From contig NW_020194618.1 in NCBI RefSeq assembly GCF_002865645.1, positions 452,997-516,996 of the forward strand: 64,000 nt of DNA. Direction: 5' to 3'. Below the pieces are notes generated by a model. That model worked only from the letters and a program-made list of their open reading frames with translations. It was not told the origin of the DNA and did not search any database. The DNA is from Hyaloscypha bicolor E. Lineage: Eukaryota > Ascomycota > Leotiomycetes > Helotiales > Hyaloscyphaceae. Of the stretch, positions 12,400-21,945 are shown piece after piece. The number at the start of each line of letters is the position of its first letter. Position 1 is the stretch's first letter. The translations under genes and the position numbers were made by a program.

Positions 12400-14190
12400 G
12401 TTAGAAATATAAGTAATAGACTCTAGAATAATAAAAGCAAAAAGCTTTAGAAGTTTTAAAGAAATTAGATATTTATATCTTTATAAAAATATATTAGTAA
12501 TATTTTAAAAACCTTTTAAAAACCCGAAAGTTAAAGAATCTTATATAAAGGCTACTTTTTAATTAAGTTCTAGAATAATAAATACTTATAAGCTAGTAAA
12601 TTAATTACTACTTTTAAGCTTTATCCTATAACTTTATAAGCCTTATATATATACTAGTAATAAAATTACTAGAGAGAATATAATAAAGGAAAAATATAAT
12701 AGATTAATTTCCTAGAATATTATAGAACCCGGAATTATATCGACTTTTATTAAAGCTTCTAATAATACTTTTAAAGCTTTTACTAGTTTAGGTTATTTTA
12801 TTAGTAGTTTTTCTCGAAACGAATATTATATTAATATTTTTAAAGAATTTATAAATAAGTTTATAAAAATAAAATTCTTTAATTTTATTATAAAGCTTTT
12901 AGATATTAAAAACTTTATTATTATTAAAGAATTATATAAAGGAATTAAGAAGTCTAATCTTTTATTTAAGAATATTAATATTATTATAATTAGTTATTAA
13001 AAGAATATTCGAAAAGCTTTTATATATAAAAACGACTATAATAATAATAAGAATATTCTTAATAATATTAAGCTTTATAATACTAAACTCGAAAAGAATA
13101 TTAAATATTATATAGCTATAATAAATCGGTTTATAATAACTTTAGCTATTTTTGCTTCGTTTATTTTTGCTATTTTTATTATTTTTTCAAATTCCTTTCT
13201 AAAATTTCTTGAATTATCTTATTTTTATTCCTATCTAGAATCTTCTATATTTTATACTTTCTTTAAAAATACTAGAATTACTAAGCTTTTAGATTTAACT
13301 CTTTTTACTAGAGATTATATTATTTTTAATAACTAGCTAGTTTAAATTAAAAATAAATTATAAGGAAATACTAATTTATATTTCTTAGAGAATCTCAAAA
13401 TTATTTATATTTCTAATAAACTTATAAATAATACTCTTGCCTTAACTAATTCTTATATAAATAAAAAATAATTCGAATTAGTATTATTAGCTTTTAGAGT
13501 TATATTCTTATTTAAAGAAGCTATACTTTAATTCTAATAAGATATAAAACACTTATTATAACTTTAGTAAACTTTAAATATATTTTAATTAAATATTTCA
13601 AAAGTTCTATACTTTTTTCTTATAATTATTTATGAAAGCAATATTAGTCTTTAAGATATTAAATATAAACTAAATAAGAAGATTTTATTAAAGCTTTAAA
13701 AGTTAATATATATATTATAATAATTTTTCTATTAATACTACTTGCTTTATTTTAGTATTATATTATTAATAATTAGTAAATTAAAGCTATATATAAAAAA
13801 CCCAAGAAATATAAGAAAACGAAAGCTAATCTAGCCAAGTTTACTTCTGGTATTATATTCTCTTATATATTTAAAAAGAAATTCAAGAAGCCTATATTTA
13901 TTACTTTTATTAAATATATATATATATATATATATTTTTGAAATATAAGTAATATCTTATAAAAACTAAAGATTTCTTAGTTATTAAATACTTTAATTAT
14001 AACAAGTTTAGCTATTATATTAAGTATTATTTACTTAAATATAATAAGGAAATCAAAATAGCTTTCTTTAGAATTAAGCCGAATCTAGTTCCTATTTTAA
14101 TAAAGTATCTAATTCTTGTTTTAGTAAAGTATTTAAAGAATTCAGGCTCTAATTCTAGTATAAAACCGGAAAACAAGTATTTCTAAAGAA
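12400..14190 (+). pseudogene. gypsy Gag remnant with zinc-knuckle trace
   Basis: Nucleocapsid/capsid gene of the plus-strand gypsy element, readable only through stops. At 13989-14030 the frame shows the spacing of a CX2CX4HX4C zinc knuckle in which each Cys and His position is now Tyr, as expected for G-to-A and C-to-T changes. The glycine before the histidine reads Ser. Charged Lys-rich sequence follows. The N-terminal limit is uncertain because no start codon can be trusted. The protease lies just downstream, the normal gypsy order. Confidence 0.6.
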
Positions 14191-14208
14191 AGTTTTTATC
14201 TTGGAGGC

Positions 14209-14333
14209 TTATAATATTAATTTGATAAATATTAATTTAATAAATATTAATTTAATAAATATTAATTTAATAAATATTAATTTAATAAATATTAATTTAA
14301 TAAATATTAATTTAATAAATATTAATTTAACTT
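14209..14333. repeat. 15-bp coding-phase minisatellite (NINLI repeat)
   Basis: Eight near-perfect copies of ATAAATATTAATTTA. The unit is a multiple of three, so it keeps the frame of the surrounding 86-codon open stretch (14201-14461). It lies between gag and protease. Confidence 0.9.
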
Positions 14334-14339
14334 ATTTAA

Positions 14340-14700
14340 TAAAAGGAAATATTTTTATAATGCTTTATATTATTAATATAAATGAATTAGAAATTAAGCT
14401 TTTTCCCCTTATTAATATTAGAGTAAATAGTTATGCCTTTATTAATATAAAGCTTATTTAATTTATAAAGCAATTCTTAGAAATAAAACTATAATTTCTT
14501 TTATTATTCTATATTATATGCGGTTTTAATAAAAAGCTAGCTAAGTTTATTAAGAAGTATTTAGAAGTCTTACTTTTAATTAATAAATAAAGTATTAAAA
14601 AGATACTAATTAACGAGATATTATTATAAGCTATATCTGAAAATTAATTATTCTTAAGTAGTTTTTCTTTTTTAGAATTAATTAGAGTAAATTATATAAT
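14340..14700 (+). pseudogene. gypsy aspartic protease remnant
   Basis: Retropepsin-like domain of the polyprotein. The segment around 14380-14460 aligns with fungal gypsy proteases. The Asp-Ser/Thr-Gly active site has become INIRVNSYAF, so the catalytic Asp is Asn and the Gly is altered, as expected from RIP. The rest of the domain follows with scattered stops. The open stretch 14201-14461 ends in this domain and is not a gene of its own. Confidence 0.6.
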
Positions 14701-15109
14701 ATTATAGAAAAGAAGCTTTTATAACTTAATTAAGATATAATATTCAAGTAAAAGCTAAAGAAGTAAAAAGAGATCCTTAATAAAAAGCAAATACTAGATC
14801 TAGCTATTCTTATTTCTATAATATTTAATTATATAGCTAAAAAAAAAGTATTATTAAGTAAATCTTTATTTATAAGATTAATAAAAAGCTTAAAGTTCGG
14901 GAAAAGAAGTTATTTCTGAACTAGGGAATTAATAATTAGAAGAAATAAAGCTTTAGTAGCCTTAAAAATATTACTCTTAAAACTTAAGAAATATATCTTT
15001 ATTTTCTTTAAAAAGAAATTTAATATCTATTCTTCTTATAAATTATATAATTATAAGATTTAGATTATACTAATCTTTTTAGTAATAGTTTATTTAAAAG
15101 CTTTAGGAA

Positions 15110-15393
15110 ATCAAGCATTTCTTGAAAAATAACTTGGCTAAGGGCTTTATTAAAGCTAGCTAATCTCCCTTTAATTTACTAGTTCTTTTTATAAAGAAGA
15201 CTAATAAAGGTTTATACTTTTGTATTAATTTCCGTTATTTAAATAATATTATTCGAAAGAATTAATACTTTCTTTTACTAATTAATAAAACTTTAAGTTA
15301 ATTATTTAAAGCCAAGATTTATATTAAATTTAATATTTGCTAAGCTTTTTATTATATAGTTATAAACCTGAACTTTTAAGAGCTAATAATATT
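15110..15393 (+). pseudogene. gypsy reverse transcriptase, N-terminal fragment
   Basis: RT start of the plus-strand gypsy element. Fungal gypsy RT landmarks can be read: a KGFIxAS stretch, then SPF, VLFIKK, GLYFCINFRYLNN (known family form RFCIDYRKLN), then LLINKTL and AKIY, and a FNICQAF stretch where the family has D-I-R-Q-A-F. The sequence breaks off before the YxDD catalytic motif, at the island boundary. It is both RIP-altered and physically truncated. Confidence 0.75.
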
Positions 15394-15770
15394 TTAACCC
15401 CAACTCTCCATATCCGACTTCAGACTGATAGGAGTTGTCTCTAGTGTGCACGAACTTCTCCATTAGTTTTATCGACTGGTAGCAGGTAGCGTTGGGATAC
15501 CTTAGCCGCCTGCTCTTCTTCCACGATCTCGATTCGGTATCGGTTCGTCCTGCGAAGGTTTCGGAGGTGTTGGATGAGCTTGAAACTCGTCTGACGTGGA
15601 TGATTCCGGTCCTGCGCGCTGTGATCGATTCTAGTCAGCGAGGCTACTACGAGGTTCGGTGGGCTCGGCTATTTTGCTGACCTCCCAACCTTCCAAAATT
15701 ATTCCTACAAACAAATTATCATGCCCAAGCCAAATCTGGATTTCCTCTCCTTGAAAGCCACATAATTTAG

Positions 15771-15965
15771 CTACTTTTAGAGCAAGCCTATATGTGTTTA
15801 GTGTCTAAGAACACTGCAGTTGGAGACACCATCTGCGTCTTCTTTGGCTTGGACATGCCTTTTGTTATACGGAGGGAGGACGATTATTATATATTGATCG
15901 GCCAATGTTATGTAGAAGGCGAAACCATAAATTATCTCGAAGAAGGCCGATTCGGTGTTACATAG
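15771..15965 (+). pseudogene. C-terminal fragment of a second HET-type protein
   Basis: The frame ending in TAG at 15963-15965 reads an AYMCLVSKNT segment, then VGDTICVFFGLDMPFVIRR, then YYILIGQCYVEGE. This matches the C-terminal block common to many fungal HET-domain proteins (a Y-M/C-L stretch, then GD-I-C-V-L-G, P-F-V-I-R, Y-L-I-G-E-Y-V-G). Only about 64 codons remain downstream of an in-frame stop at 15768-15770. The same frame is open at 15492-15680 but I do not recognise that part. No HET domain is visible upstream, so this is a truncated relic. It lies 1.1 kb upstream of and parallel to the intact HET gene, suggesting a former cluster or duplication. Confidence 0.7.
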
Positions 15966-16289
15966 TCTGCCTTAAGATGATCACGACCGTGAAACTTGTA
16001 AATTATGTGTCTCTTTATTTTATTTGAAAATCCGGCGTAGGCACTATTTAAGAAGTTCGGGTTGAACCCCAAGCGTTTAGTGTAATTTCTAAGATTATGT
16101 TAATGTAGGGAAATGAATGCAGCCTCTTCACCAAGGGAAGGAATAGCCACTTGGACTCCTCATCAATCTAAAGAATAATTCCTGCAAAATTGTAGACTAA
16201 GGGAGATCACTTTGCCTATCACTTTGCTTATCAAGCCCAACCCGAGCGGAGACTTTACTGCGCAAAGCAGTGTAGGGATCGTCTTGTGG
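15966..16289. other. intergenic, nothing recognised
   Basis: Normal-composition DNA with no convincing frame or motif. Confidence 0.6.
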
Positions 16290-16353
16290 GGCTATGCATG
16301 CATACAGAATGCGCCCTGTGTGGCTATGCATGCATACAGAATACGCCCTGTGT
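16290..16353. repeat. tandem duplication of a 32-bp unit
   Basis: Two direct copies, starting at 16290 and 16322, beginning GGCTATGCATGCATACAG. They differ at one base (GCGCC versus ACGCC). Each contains the palindrome ATGCATGCAT. A partial third start (GGCTGTG) follows. Confidence 0.9.
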
Positions 16354-16380
16354 GGCTGTGTAGGGACGTGTAGTAGAGAG

Positions 16381-16479
16381 GCATGCCCAAAATTTTGTTA
16401 CACCGCGTTGTTCTGCCACCAATCAATTGGTTTTGCCCATACAATAAGTGAAGGCGGTCTGACAAAACTTTGGGCATGC
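16381..16479. repeat. 99-bp MITE-like element with terminal inverted repeats
   Basis: Left arm GCATGCCCAAAATTTTGT (16381-16398) and right arm ACAAAACTTTGGGCATGC (16462-16479) are complementary at 17 of 18 positions. Weaker pairing extends to about 28 bp per arm through an ACCGC core. The interior is about 40 bp and non-coding. No clear target duplication is visible. It could be a miniature transposon or simply a hairpin in the upstream region of the HET gene. Confidence 0.6.
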
Positions 16480-17069
16480 ATCTCCGCAAGGAGGGTAAAG
16501 AAGTGATTTCTATGGAAGATATCAATTAGGCGAAGCCCTGTACCATATCGGCAAACTGAACATCGGGCAGTAAACACGGCATACATGGGCTATGCATCAC
16601 AGGCTTTTCGAAACTCGATCGCATGACTGGTCGGTAACTCCGATAACAATAAGGCTACCGTAGTAAATCCGTAGAGGTGCTAAATGTGTGATGATGGGAT
16701 GCCGTCTCTGACTTCTTAACCTTCTCTCCCCCTCTCAATTTGCGACCTTTCGTTAAGTTTCCTCTACAGTATACCTCCAGCGTTATTATTCCCTCTGAAT
16801 ACGTACACGAGACACCATCATTTACTACGGTATCTCTCCACATAACACACTTGAGTCTAGCAGGCGCGTGTCGTTTCGTTCTCAGCTTAATCTTGGACAC
16901 TTTTAAGCCAAGGACGAAACACAAGGGCATCCAATCAATCACGCAACTTCTTTCGAATTGCCATTCGGAGCTACCTCGCTTGTGAATCATCAGCAACAAG
17001 GCGTATGCTACCGGCATCGTCAATCGTTTCGCATAAAAAGCCAGCATCAATCCTTTCACATAGTACACT
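16480..17069 (+). promoter_or_regulatory. upstream region of the HET gene
   Basis: About 590 bp without a gene I can support. A possible TATA-like stretch (GCATAAAAAG, 17030-17039) lies about 30 bp before the start codon. No other regulatory motif is claimed. Open frames on the minus strand here are shadows. Confidence 0.35.
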
Positions 17070-18515
17070 ATGAGACTTCTCAATACTGCAACTTTGGAGT
17101 TTGAGAAGCAGTTTGGAGATAGAGCACGAGAATATGCCATCCTCTCGCACAAGTGGGAGAAGGTAGAAGAAGAAGTTTCGTTCGAGGAATTACGCTCTCC
17201 TTCGGCTCGCAAGAAGAAAGGCTACGCAAAAATCTGTGACTTCTGCGACGAAGTTAGATCACAAGGATACGACTACGCTTGGGTTGACACGTGCTGCATT
17301 GATAAAAGGGACTTCACCGAACTCGCAGAAGCCATCAATTCAATGTTCAATTGGTACAAGAACTCTTCCACCTGCATTGCCTATCTGTCCGATTTCTTGC
17401 TAGAACCAGAACTAGGTCATCGACAGTTTGAATCCGACCTTGCAAAAAGTCAGTGGTTCAGCCGAGGCTGGACCTTACAAGAGCTTATAGCTCCAGCAGA
17501 GGTCAAATTCTATGATTCGAAATGGCGTTACTTTGGGACCAAACAAGATCTTGCCGGAGCAATCTCCAAGATCACTGGAATCAGCAAAGCTCTCCTTCAA
17601 GGCAAACGGGGCTTGAAGAAATTCAGCTGCGCACAAAAAATGAGTTGGGCGGCGAAGCGGCGAACTACTAGACCTGAAGACAGAACATATTCGCTCCTTG
17701 GACTTTTCGGCGTTAGTCTACCACTCATATACGATGGAGACGGCTCCAGAGCCTTCAAGCGGCTGCAAGAAGAAATCATCAAGAGCTCCACAGATCAGTC
17801 CATATTTGCGTGGGTCCAGTATGGGCCATCGCCCTTCATCCAAGGTGGACGTACGATATTTGACCAAAAATGCAGTATCCTTGCACCATCACCCGATTGC
17901 TTCCGATTTTCATCAAATATTGTTGCTTTCAAAAGGGAGGTATCAAACACTCCTTATTCTCTGACCAACACTGGATTGGATATTACCCAACCAATTTACA
18001 AGTTGATCTCTTCGGGAGACTTGGTCTTGCTAGAAGTACTGCTGGACTGTTATAGTGAAGGAAACCAAGACTGCAGAGTATCAATAACTGTAGTGGGGTC
18101 AAATTCGATCTATAAGTTGATGAGATGGCGGTCAACAGAAACTCTCGGGAACCACAGCAGACTAGCGGTATCCAGAGTTGAGCCTCACTTTCTCGGAGCT
18201 CTCAGCTTTCACTCAGGTGTTATTGCCCGGGAAGAAGATCGTGCGAAGGTTCCCTTACAAATCTCGCCTATTTCTGTCGACTCGGACCAGACCTTGGTAT
18301 CGGTGGATGTATCTTGGATGAACGATCGAGGGTGGGAGGTGGATACACTCAGGAAAATGATTTTTGCTAGATGTCAAATCCAGAATTTACGCAGAGAGAG
18401 AGCCAGAGCAAAAAAAAATGACATCAGCAATATGCGCTTAGGGCTTGGTATAGTTGCACTTGGAGCTTGTGTATGGAAGCTAGCCTTGGGAACCGATTCA
18501 GTAGCTATGAAGTGA
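17070..18515 (+). CDS. HET-domain (heterokaryon incompatibility) protein
   Basis: Predicted 481-residue protein, intact and intronless. The N-terminus MRLLNT is typical of this family and supports the start. The HET domain spans about residues 22-155: YAILSHKW (22-29), YAWVDTCCIDK (69-79), ELAEAINSMFNWY (84-96), a CIAYLSD stretch (102-108), and WFSRGWTLQELIAP (129-142). The usual post-HET block follows: SWAAKRRTTRPEDRTYSLLG (192-211) and RLQEEIIKSSTDQSIFAW (231-248). The region 250-450 is divergent. A hydrophobic segment at about 457-474 after an Arg/Lys-rich stretch may be a membrane anchor. HET proteins take part in fungal nonself recognition and cell death after fusion of unlike hyphae; that role is inferred from the family. 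There is no NACHT, WD40 or ankyrin part. RIP-type stops are absent although transposons surround it. Confidence 0.93.
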   Translation: MRLLNTATLEFEKQFGDRAREYAILSHKWEKVEEEVSFEELRSPSARKKKGYAKICDFCDEVRSQGYDYAWVDTCCIDKRDFTELAEAINSMFNWYKNSSTCIAYLSDFLLEPELGHRQFESDLAKSQWFSRGWTLQELIAPAEVKFYDSKWRYFGTKQDLAGAISKITGISKALLQGKRGLKKFSCAQKMSWAAKRRTTRPEDRTYSLLGLFGVSLPLIYDGDGSRAFKRLQEEIIKSSTDQSIFAWVQYGPSPFIQGGRTIFDQKCSILAPSPDCFRFSSNIVAFKREVSNTPYSLTNTGLDITQPIYKLISSGDLVLLEVLLDCYSEGNQDCRVSITVVGSNSIYKLMRWRSTETLGNHSRLAVSRVEPHFLGALSFHSGVIAREEDRAKVPLQISPISVDSDQTLVSVDVSWMNDRGWEVDTLRKMIFARCQIQNLRRERARAKKNDISNMRLGLGIVALGACVWKLALGTDSVAMK

Positions 18516-19235
18516 TTGATTAACTGCTAGTTGAAGAGAATGTTACGCTTTACTCTGGTGCATTTCACTTCGATCGGGTGATGCTGCCGCTAGGCTTAGC
18601 CGGTGGCGCACGGCAGAATCCGGGAATAGCTTCAACGCTTCTTCTTAGGCTTCCTTCCTTCCTTGGCTTAGAATCGTCGAATATAGGGATTCTCATACCT
18701 TTGTTTAGGCCATCTCATGCTATATATGACTTTATTCTAAGCTCATCCATGATATGATCTCAGGTTTCCAGGTCCCAGGTCAAGTCCCAGGCGCACGAAA
18801 GCTTCCAATCATTTTTCACGACATAATACGTTTGAGTGTAGGTGCTTGCAAGCGTGCCTATATTGTTACTATGATACACACAATTTTGTGTTCTTCTTTT
18901 TGTTCTCCTCACTATGGATCAAGCATCGCTCTAGGCAGAAGTACAGCGTCAGCACGATTAACTGAAAACTCGACGCGACGAGATCCTTGTAATCTTACTT
19001 AAGGCGACAACTGTCGACATACGTGCAGCGCAGCTGGAAGTGCAGCTTGTGAATAAAAGCCAGTACAGATGTCAGGCGCGAGGATCTCGACGACGCGAGA
19101 TGAAAGACTTAGTCGCTATATGATGAAGCGGATTTCGGGAGGGAGACTCGTAAATAAAGTGAAGCGTTGGAGGCCTACTAGCGAGACGACAGTGGCGGTT
19201 GATAACATCTGTTCCAGCCCAACCACGAATATCTC
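18516..19235. other. 3' flank of the HET gene, nothing recognised
   Basis: Normal-composition DNA. Short open frames at 18754-19002 and 19069-19254 show no domain, no family resemblance and ordinary chance length. A small direct repeat (CCAGGTCCCAGGTC, then AAGTCCCAGGCGC) lies near 18770. Confidence 0.6.
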
Positions 19236-19366
19236 TCATTCACAAATGAACTAGTCTAGTCGTGAATAGACTAGATTCACGTATGAACTAGTCTATTCGT
19301 GAATCAACTAGTCTATTCACGAAATACCATCTATTTATAAATAGACTAGCCTATTCACGAATTACG
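19236..19366. repeat. array of CTAGTCTATTCGTGAAT-type palindromic motifs at island edge
   Basis: At least four alternating copies of CTAGTCTA and ATTCGTGAAT (or the complement ATTCACGAAT) within 130 bp. The segment 19251-19274 is itself an almost perfect 24-bp palindrome. A degenerate fifth copy (AGACTAGTTTATTCGC) is near 19393. Such arrays can be terminal or subterminal repeats of a DNA transposon. I cannot assign a superfamily. Confidence 0.7.
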
Positions 19367-20093
19367 TATGCTATTATAATAAGACTTGTAATTAGACTAG
19401 TTTATTCGCAAAAAGCCTAGTTTAGTTATTAATTAAAGATATATTTATAAGTTCTATATTATAATATTTATTTTTATCTTTTTCGTTTTCTTTATTCTCT
19501 TATTCTTAATATTCTTAATTATTTTAATTTTAGTTCTTAAAGCTAAGCTAATTAAATATTTATAATTATAGTTTAGTTTTAAATAATAATAAATTGAGTG
19601 CTTTTACTTATTTTAATATAATTATAATATTTAAAAATTATATAATTCTTTATATTTATAAGAAATAATTGCTTTATTATTTATAAAAGTTTTCTTAATA
19701 ATTAAATTAAAAGCTATTTTAATTTTAAGCTTAGTAACTTTTATATTTTATATAAATAATAAAATAATTCTTTATAATTCTTTTATAAATAAAAGTTTAT
19801 TAATTATCTTTTAATTTATTTAAATCTTATATTAGTACTTTTAAAAATATATTAAAAACTCGCTTAAATGCTTTTTAATTATTAATAGAAAGTCGAGTTT
19901 TATAAAAAAAGCTTTAATATAATATTATTATTAATTATAAAAATATTAATTTTATAAATCTTATTATATTTATTAATTATTTTATTGCGTGTCTTTTAAT
20001 ATAATAAATATTAAATTATATATAAATATGGCTTTTATTTATTAGCTAAATTATAATAAGTACTTATTTCTTTATTTAATAAAATATAGTTTA
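19367..20093. other. AT-rich, RIP-altered DNA, unassigned
   Basis: No LTR, no recognisable domain. On the minus strand, frames read through TAA/TAG give Lys/Ile-rich sequence at about 19480-19680 that could be an old transposon gene. I do not recognise it. It lies between the palindromic array and copia M2. Confidence 0.4.
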
Positions 20094-20431
20094 TATTAGT
20101 TTATTAGTAATATATAATATAATATATAATATATATAAAATACTAAATATATAATATATATAAAATACTAAATATATAAAATTAGTAAAATAGTTAATAT
20201 TTAGAAGTAAGAATTATAATATTATAATATTAATATATAATTCCTAACTTTACTAAGCCTAATAAGAACTAGCTATTAATTGAGTTATTTATAAAATATA
20301 AAGTTATATAACTATATCTCGTATTTTATATTTTATTATTTATATTTTATTACTTATATTTTATTACTTATATCTTATATTTCGAGTTCTATAATTATAT
20401 ATATAACTTCTAAAAAATAGCTATATTAATA
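20094..20431 (-). repeat. 3' LTR of copia M2 (left end)
   Basis: 338 bp, the longest LTR of the family here, with extra ATATAATATATAAAATACTAA units and the expanded TATTTTATTACTTA block. Ends TATTAGTTTATTAG and CTATATTAATA. Confidence 0.85.
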
Positions 20432-20568
20432 CTAGAATCTTTCTAAAAACACAAAAAAATAGTATTTTCTTTTAATTATATACTAATTTCCTAATCCGGC
20501 CTAGTACTAGACTTCTTAAATACTTTATATATTTATATATATTCTTTTATTTTATATTTCTATTTTAT

Positions 20569-20760
20569 ATATTTATTTTTTAATTTATTTTTTAATTTAT
20601 TTTTTAATTTATTTTTTAATTTATTTTTTAATTTATTTTTTAATTTATTTTTTAATTTATTTTTTAATTTATTTATATTTAATTTATTTATATTTAATTT
20701 ATTTATATTTAATATATTTATATTTAGTTTATTTATATTTAATTATTTTATATTTATATT
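20569..20760. repeat. 12-bp and 15-bp minisatellites in copia M2
   Basis: About nine copies of TAATTTATTTTT (from 20581), then about four copies of AATTTATTTATATTT. Both units are multiples of three. They sit in the minus-strand frame just after RNase H. Sister copies have no expansion here. Confidence 0.85.
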
Positions 20761-20836
20761 AATTAGATATTTAAAAGTATTTAATAGCTTTAATTTTATT
20801 ATAAAGTTAATAGAATTCAATTTTCTCTTAATTTAT

Positions 20837-21135
20837 TATTAGTATAGCTATTTCTTTAGGAATTATATATATAGTTACGAGATACGGGATACGGGATATA
20901 AGTAATAGAATATAGGTAATAGAATATGGAATACGAGATATAGTTATATAACTTTATATCTTATTAGTAATTCGACTAGTAAACTAGACCCCTTTAGGCT
21001 TAGTAGATTTAGGGATTATATATTAATATTATAATATTATAATCCCTACTTCTAAATAATAATAACTTTACTAACTAATATAACTAGTATTTTTATATTT
21101 ATATAATAGTACTATATATTACTAATAAACCAATA
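20837..21135 (+). repeat. 5' LTR of copia B
   Basis: 299 bp, TATTAGTATAGC to AAACCAATA. It contains three units of the GATATAAGTAATAG/GGTAATAG type. Confidence 0.92.
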
Positions 21136-21712
21136 CTAATTAGTTAGTACTTATAGATTAGAGATAGAATAGTTATACTAAAGAAGTATCCGGTAGCCTA
21201 TAGCAAAATTAAACTAGTCTATATTAAAGAAGGGAATTACCTATTAATTCTATAAAGCATCCGGTAGCCTAAAAGAGAAAATAGCTAGCTCTTACTAAGA
21301 ACTAAGAACTACTCTATTAAAGGGAGAAATTACTTATTAACTCTATAAAATATCCGGTAGCCTAAGAGAAAAGACTCTAGTTCTTACTAATTAATAAGTA
21401 GTTAGCTATTTAACTATCTATTTATTTAATTATTTACTATTCTTTAAAACCAACTTCTTTTAGCCCCAAGACTATCTTCTTAGAAACTATCTTTTCTACT
21501 TATATAATACCTGTATCTATAGGACTCTCTTTCCGGAATATATATCCTATATATATCCTTAAAGCTCTTTAATTACTACTTCGATTTTATTATTAAATTG
21601 AGTCCTTTAAGCTTTAGATTCTCCTGGAATTATAATATTTCACTTCCTAAATTTCTCGTTATGAACGAAATATTTAAGGGCAAAATATTTACTTTAATAC
21701 CCTTAATACTCC

Positions 21713-21945
21713 TAGATATCTGGGATATCTGGTATCTCAACCAGGTATCTAGTATCTGGTATCTAAACCAGGTATCTGGTATCTTAACCAGGCATCTGGC
21801 ATCTGGTATCTGAACTAGATATCTGGTATCTTAATAACTAGGCATCTGGTATCTTAACCAGGCATCTGAACCAGGCATCTCGTATCTTAACCAGGTATCT
21901 GAACTAGGCATCTGGTATCTAAACCAGGTATCTAGATATCTTTAC
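21713..21945. repeat. leader minisatellite of copia B
   Basis: About 230 bp of irregular repeats of GGTATCT, CATCTGG and AACCAG. It is the longest and least eroded version of this array. It gives rise to the short open frame at 21598-21813, which is not a gene. Confidence 0.8.

Larger units (their letters stand above)
12090..15393 (+). mobile_element. Ty3/gypsy element, plus strand, truncated in reverse transcriptase
   Basis: The 5' half of a gypsy element: LTR or leader (about 12090-12400), gag, protease, and the first part of the reverse transcriptase. The leader around 12220-12360 resembles 33760-33900, so both are probably LTR or leader of one family. The element stops inside the RT at about 15393, exactly where composition changes to normal. 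No continuation is seen on the far side of the island. RIP stops fill every frame. Confidence 0.75.
15394..19250. other. island of normal base composition in RIP-altered DNA
   Basis: From about 15394 the sequence has ordinary G+C and abundant CpA/TpG, unlike both flanks. The left edge cuts a gypsy RT. The right edge carries a palindromic array and fades into AT-rich DNA between about 19370 and 19440. The island holds one intact HET-domain gene and a broken HET-type tail. It is either a single-copy remnant stranded among transposons or a later insertion. Confidence 0.85.

Noticed and set aside
15492..15680. 62-codon open frame at the left of the island
   Set aside because: It shares the frame of the HET-type relic but I recognise no motif in it, and it ends in a stop well before the conserved tail. 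Not called as a gene.
16292..16586. Three overlapping short frames around 16292-16586
   Set aside because: They arise from the 32-bp duplication and the inverted repeat, on both strands at once, and show no protein features.
16655..17212. 185-codon open frame on the minus strand overlapping the HET start
   Set aside because: Antisense to the HET N-terminus and its upstream region, no recognisable domain, length plausible by chance in normal-composition DNA.
17597..18055. Short frames inside the HET gene in other phases (17597-17791, 17698-17964, 17870-18055)
   Set aside because: Shadows of the HET coding sequence.
18754..19254. Two short plus-strand frames downstream of the HET gene
   Set aside because: No domain, no start context of note, no resemblance to known proteins. 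Chance frames are expected here.
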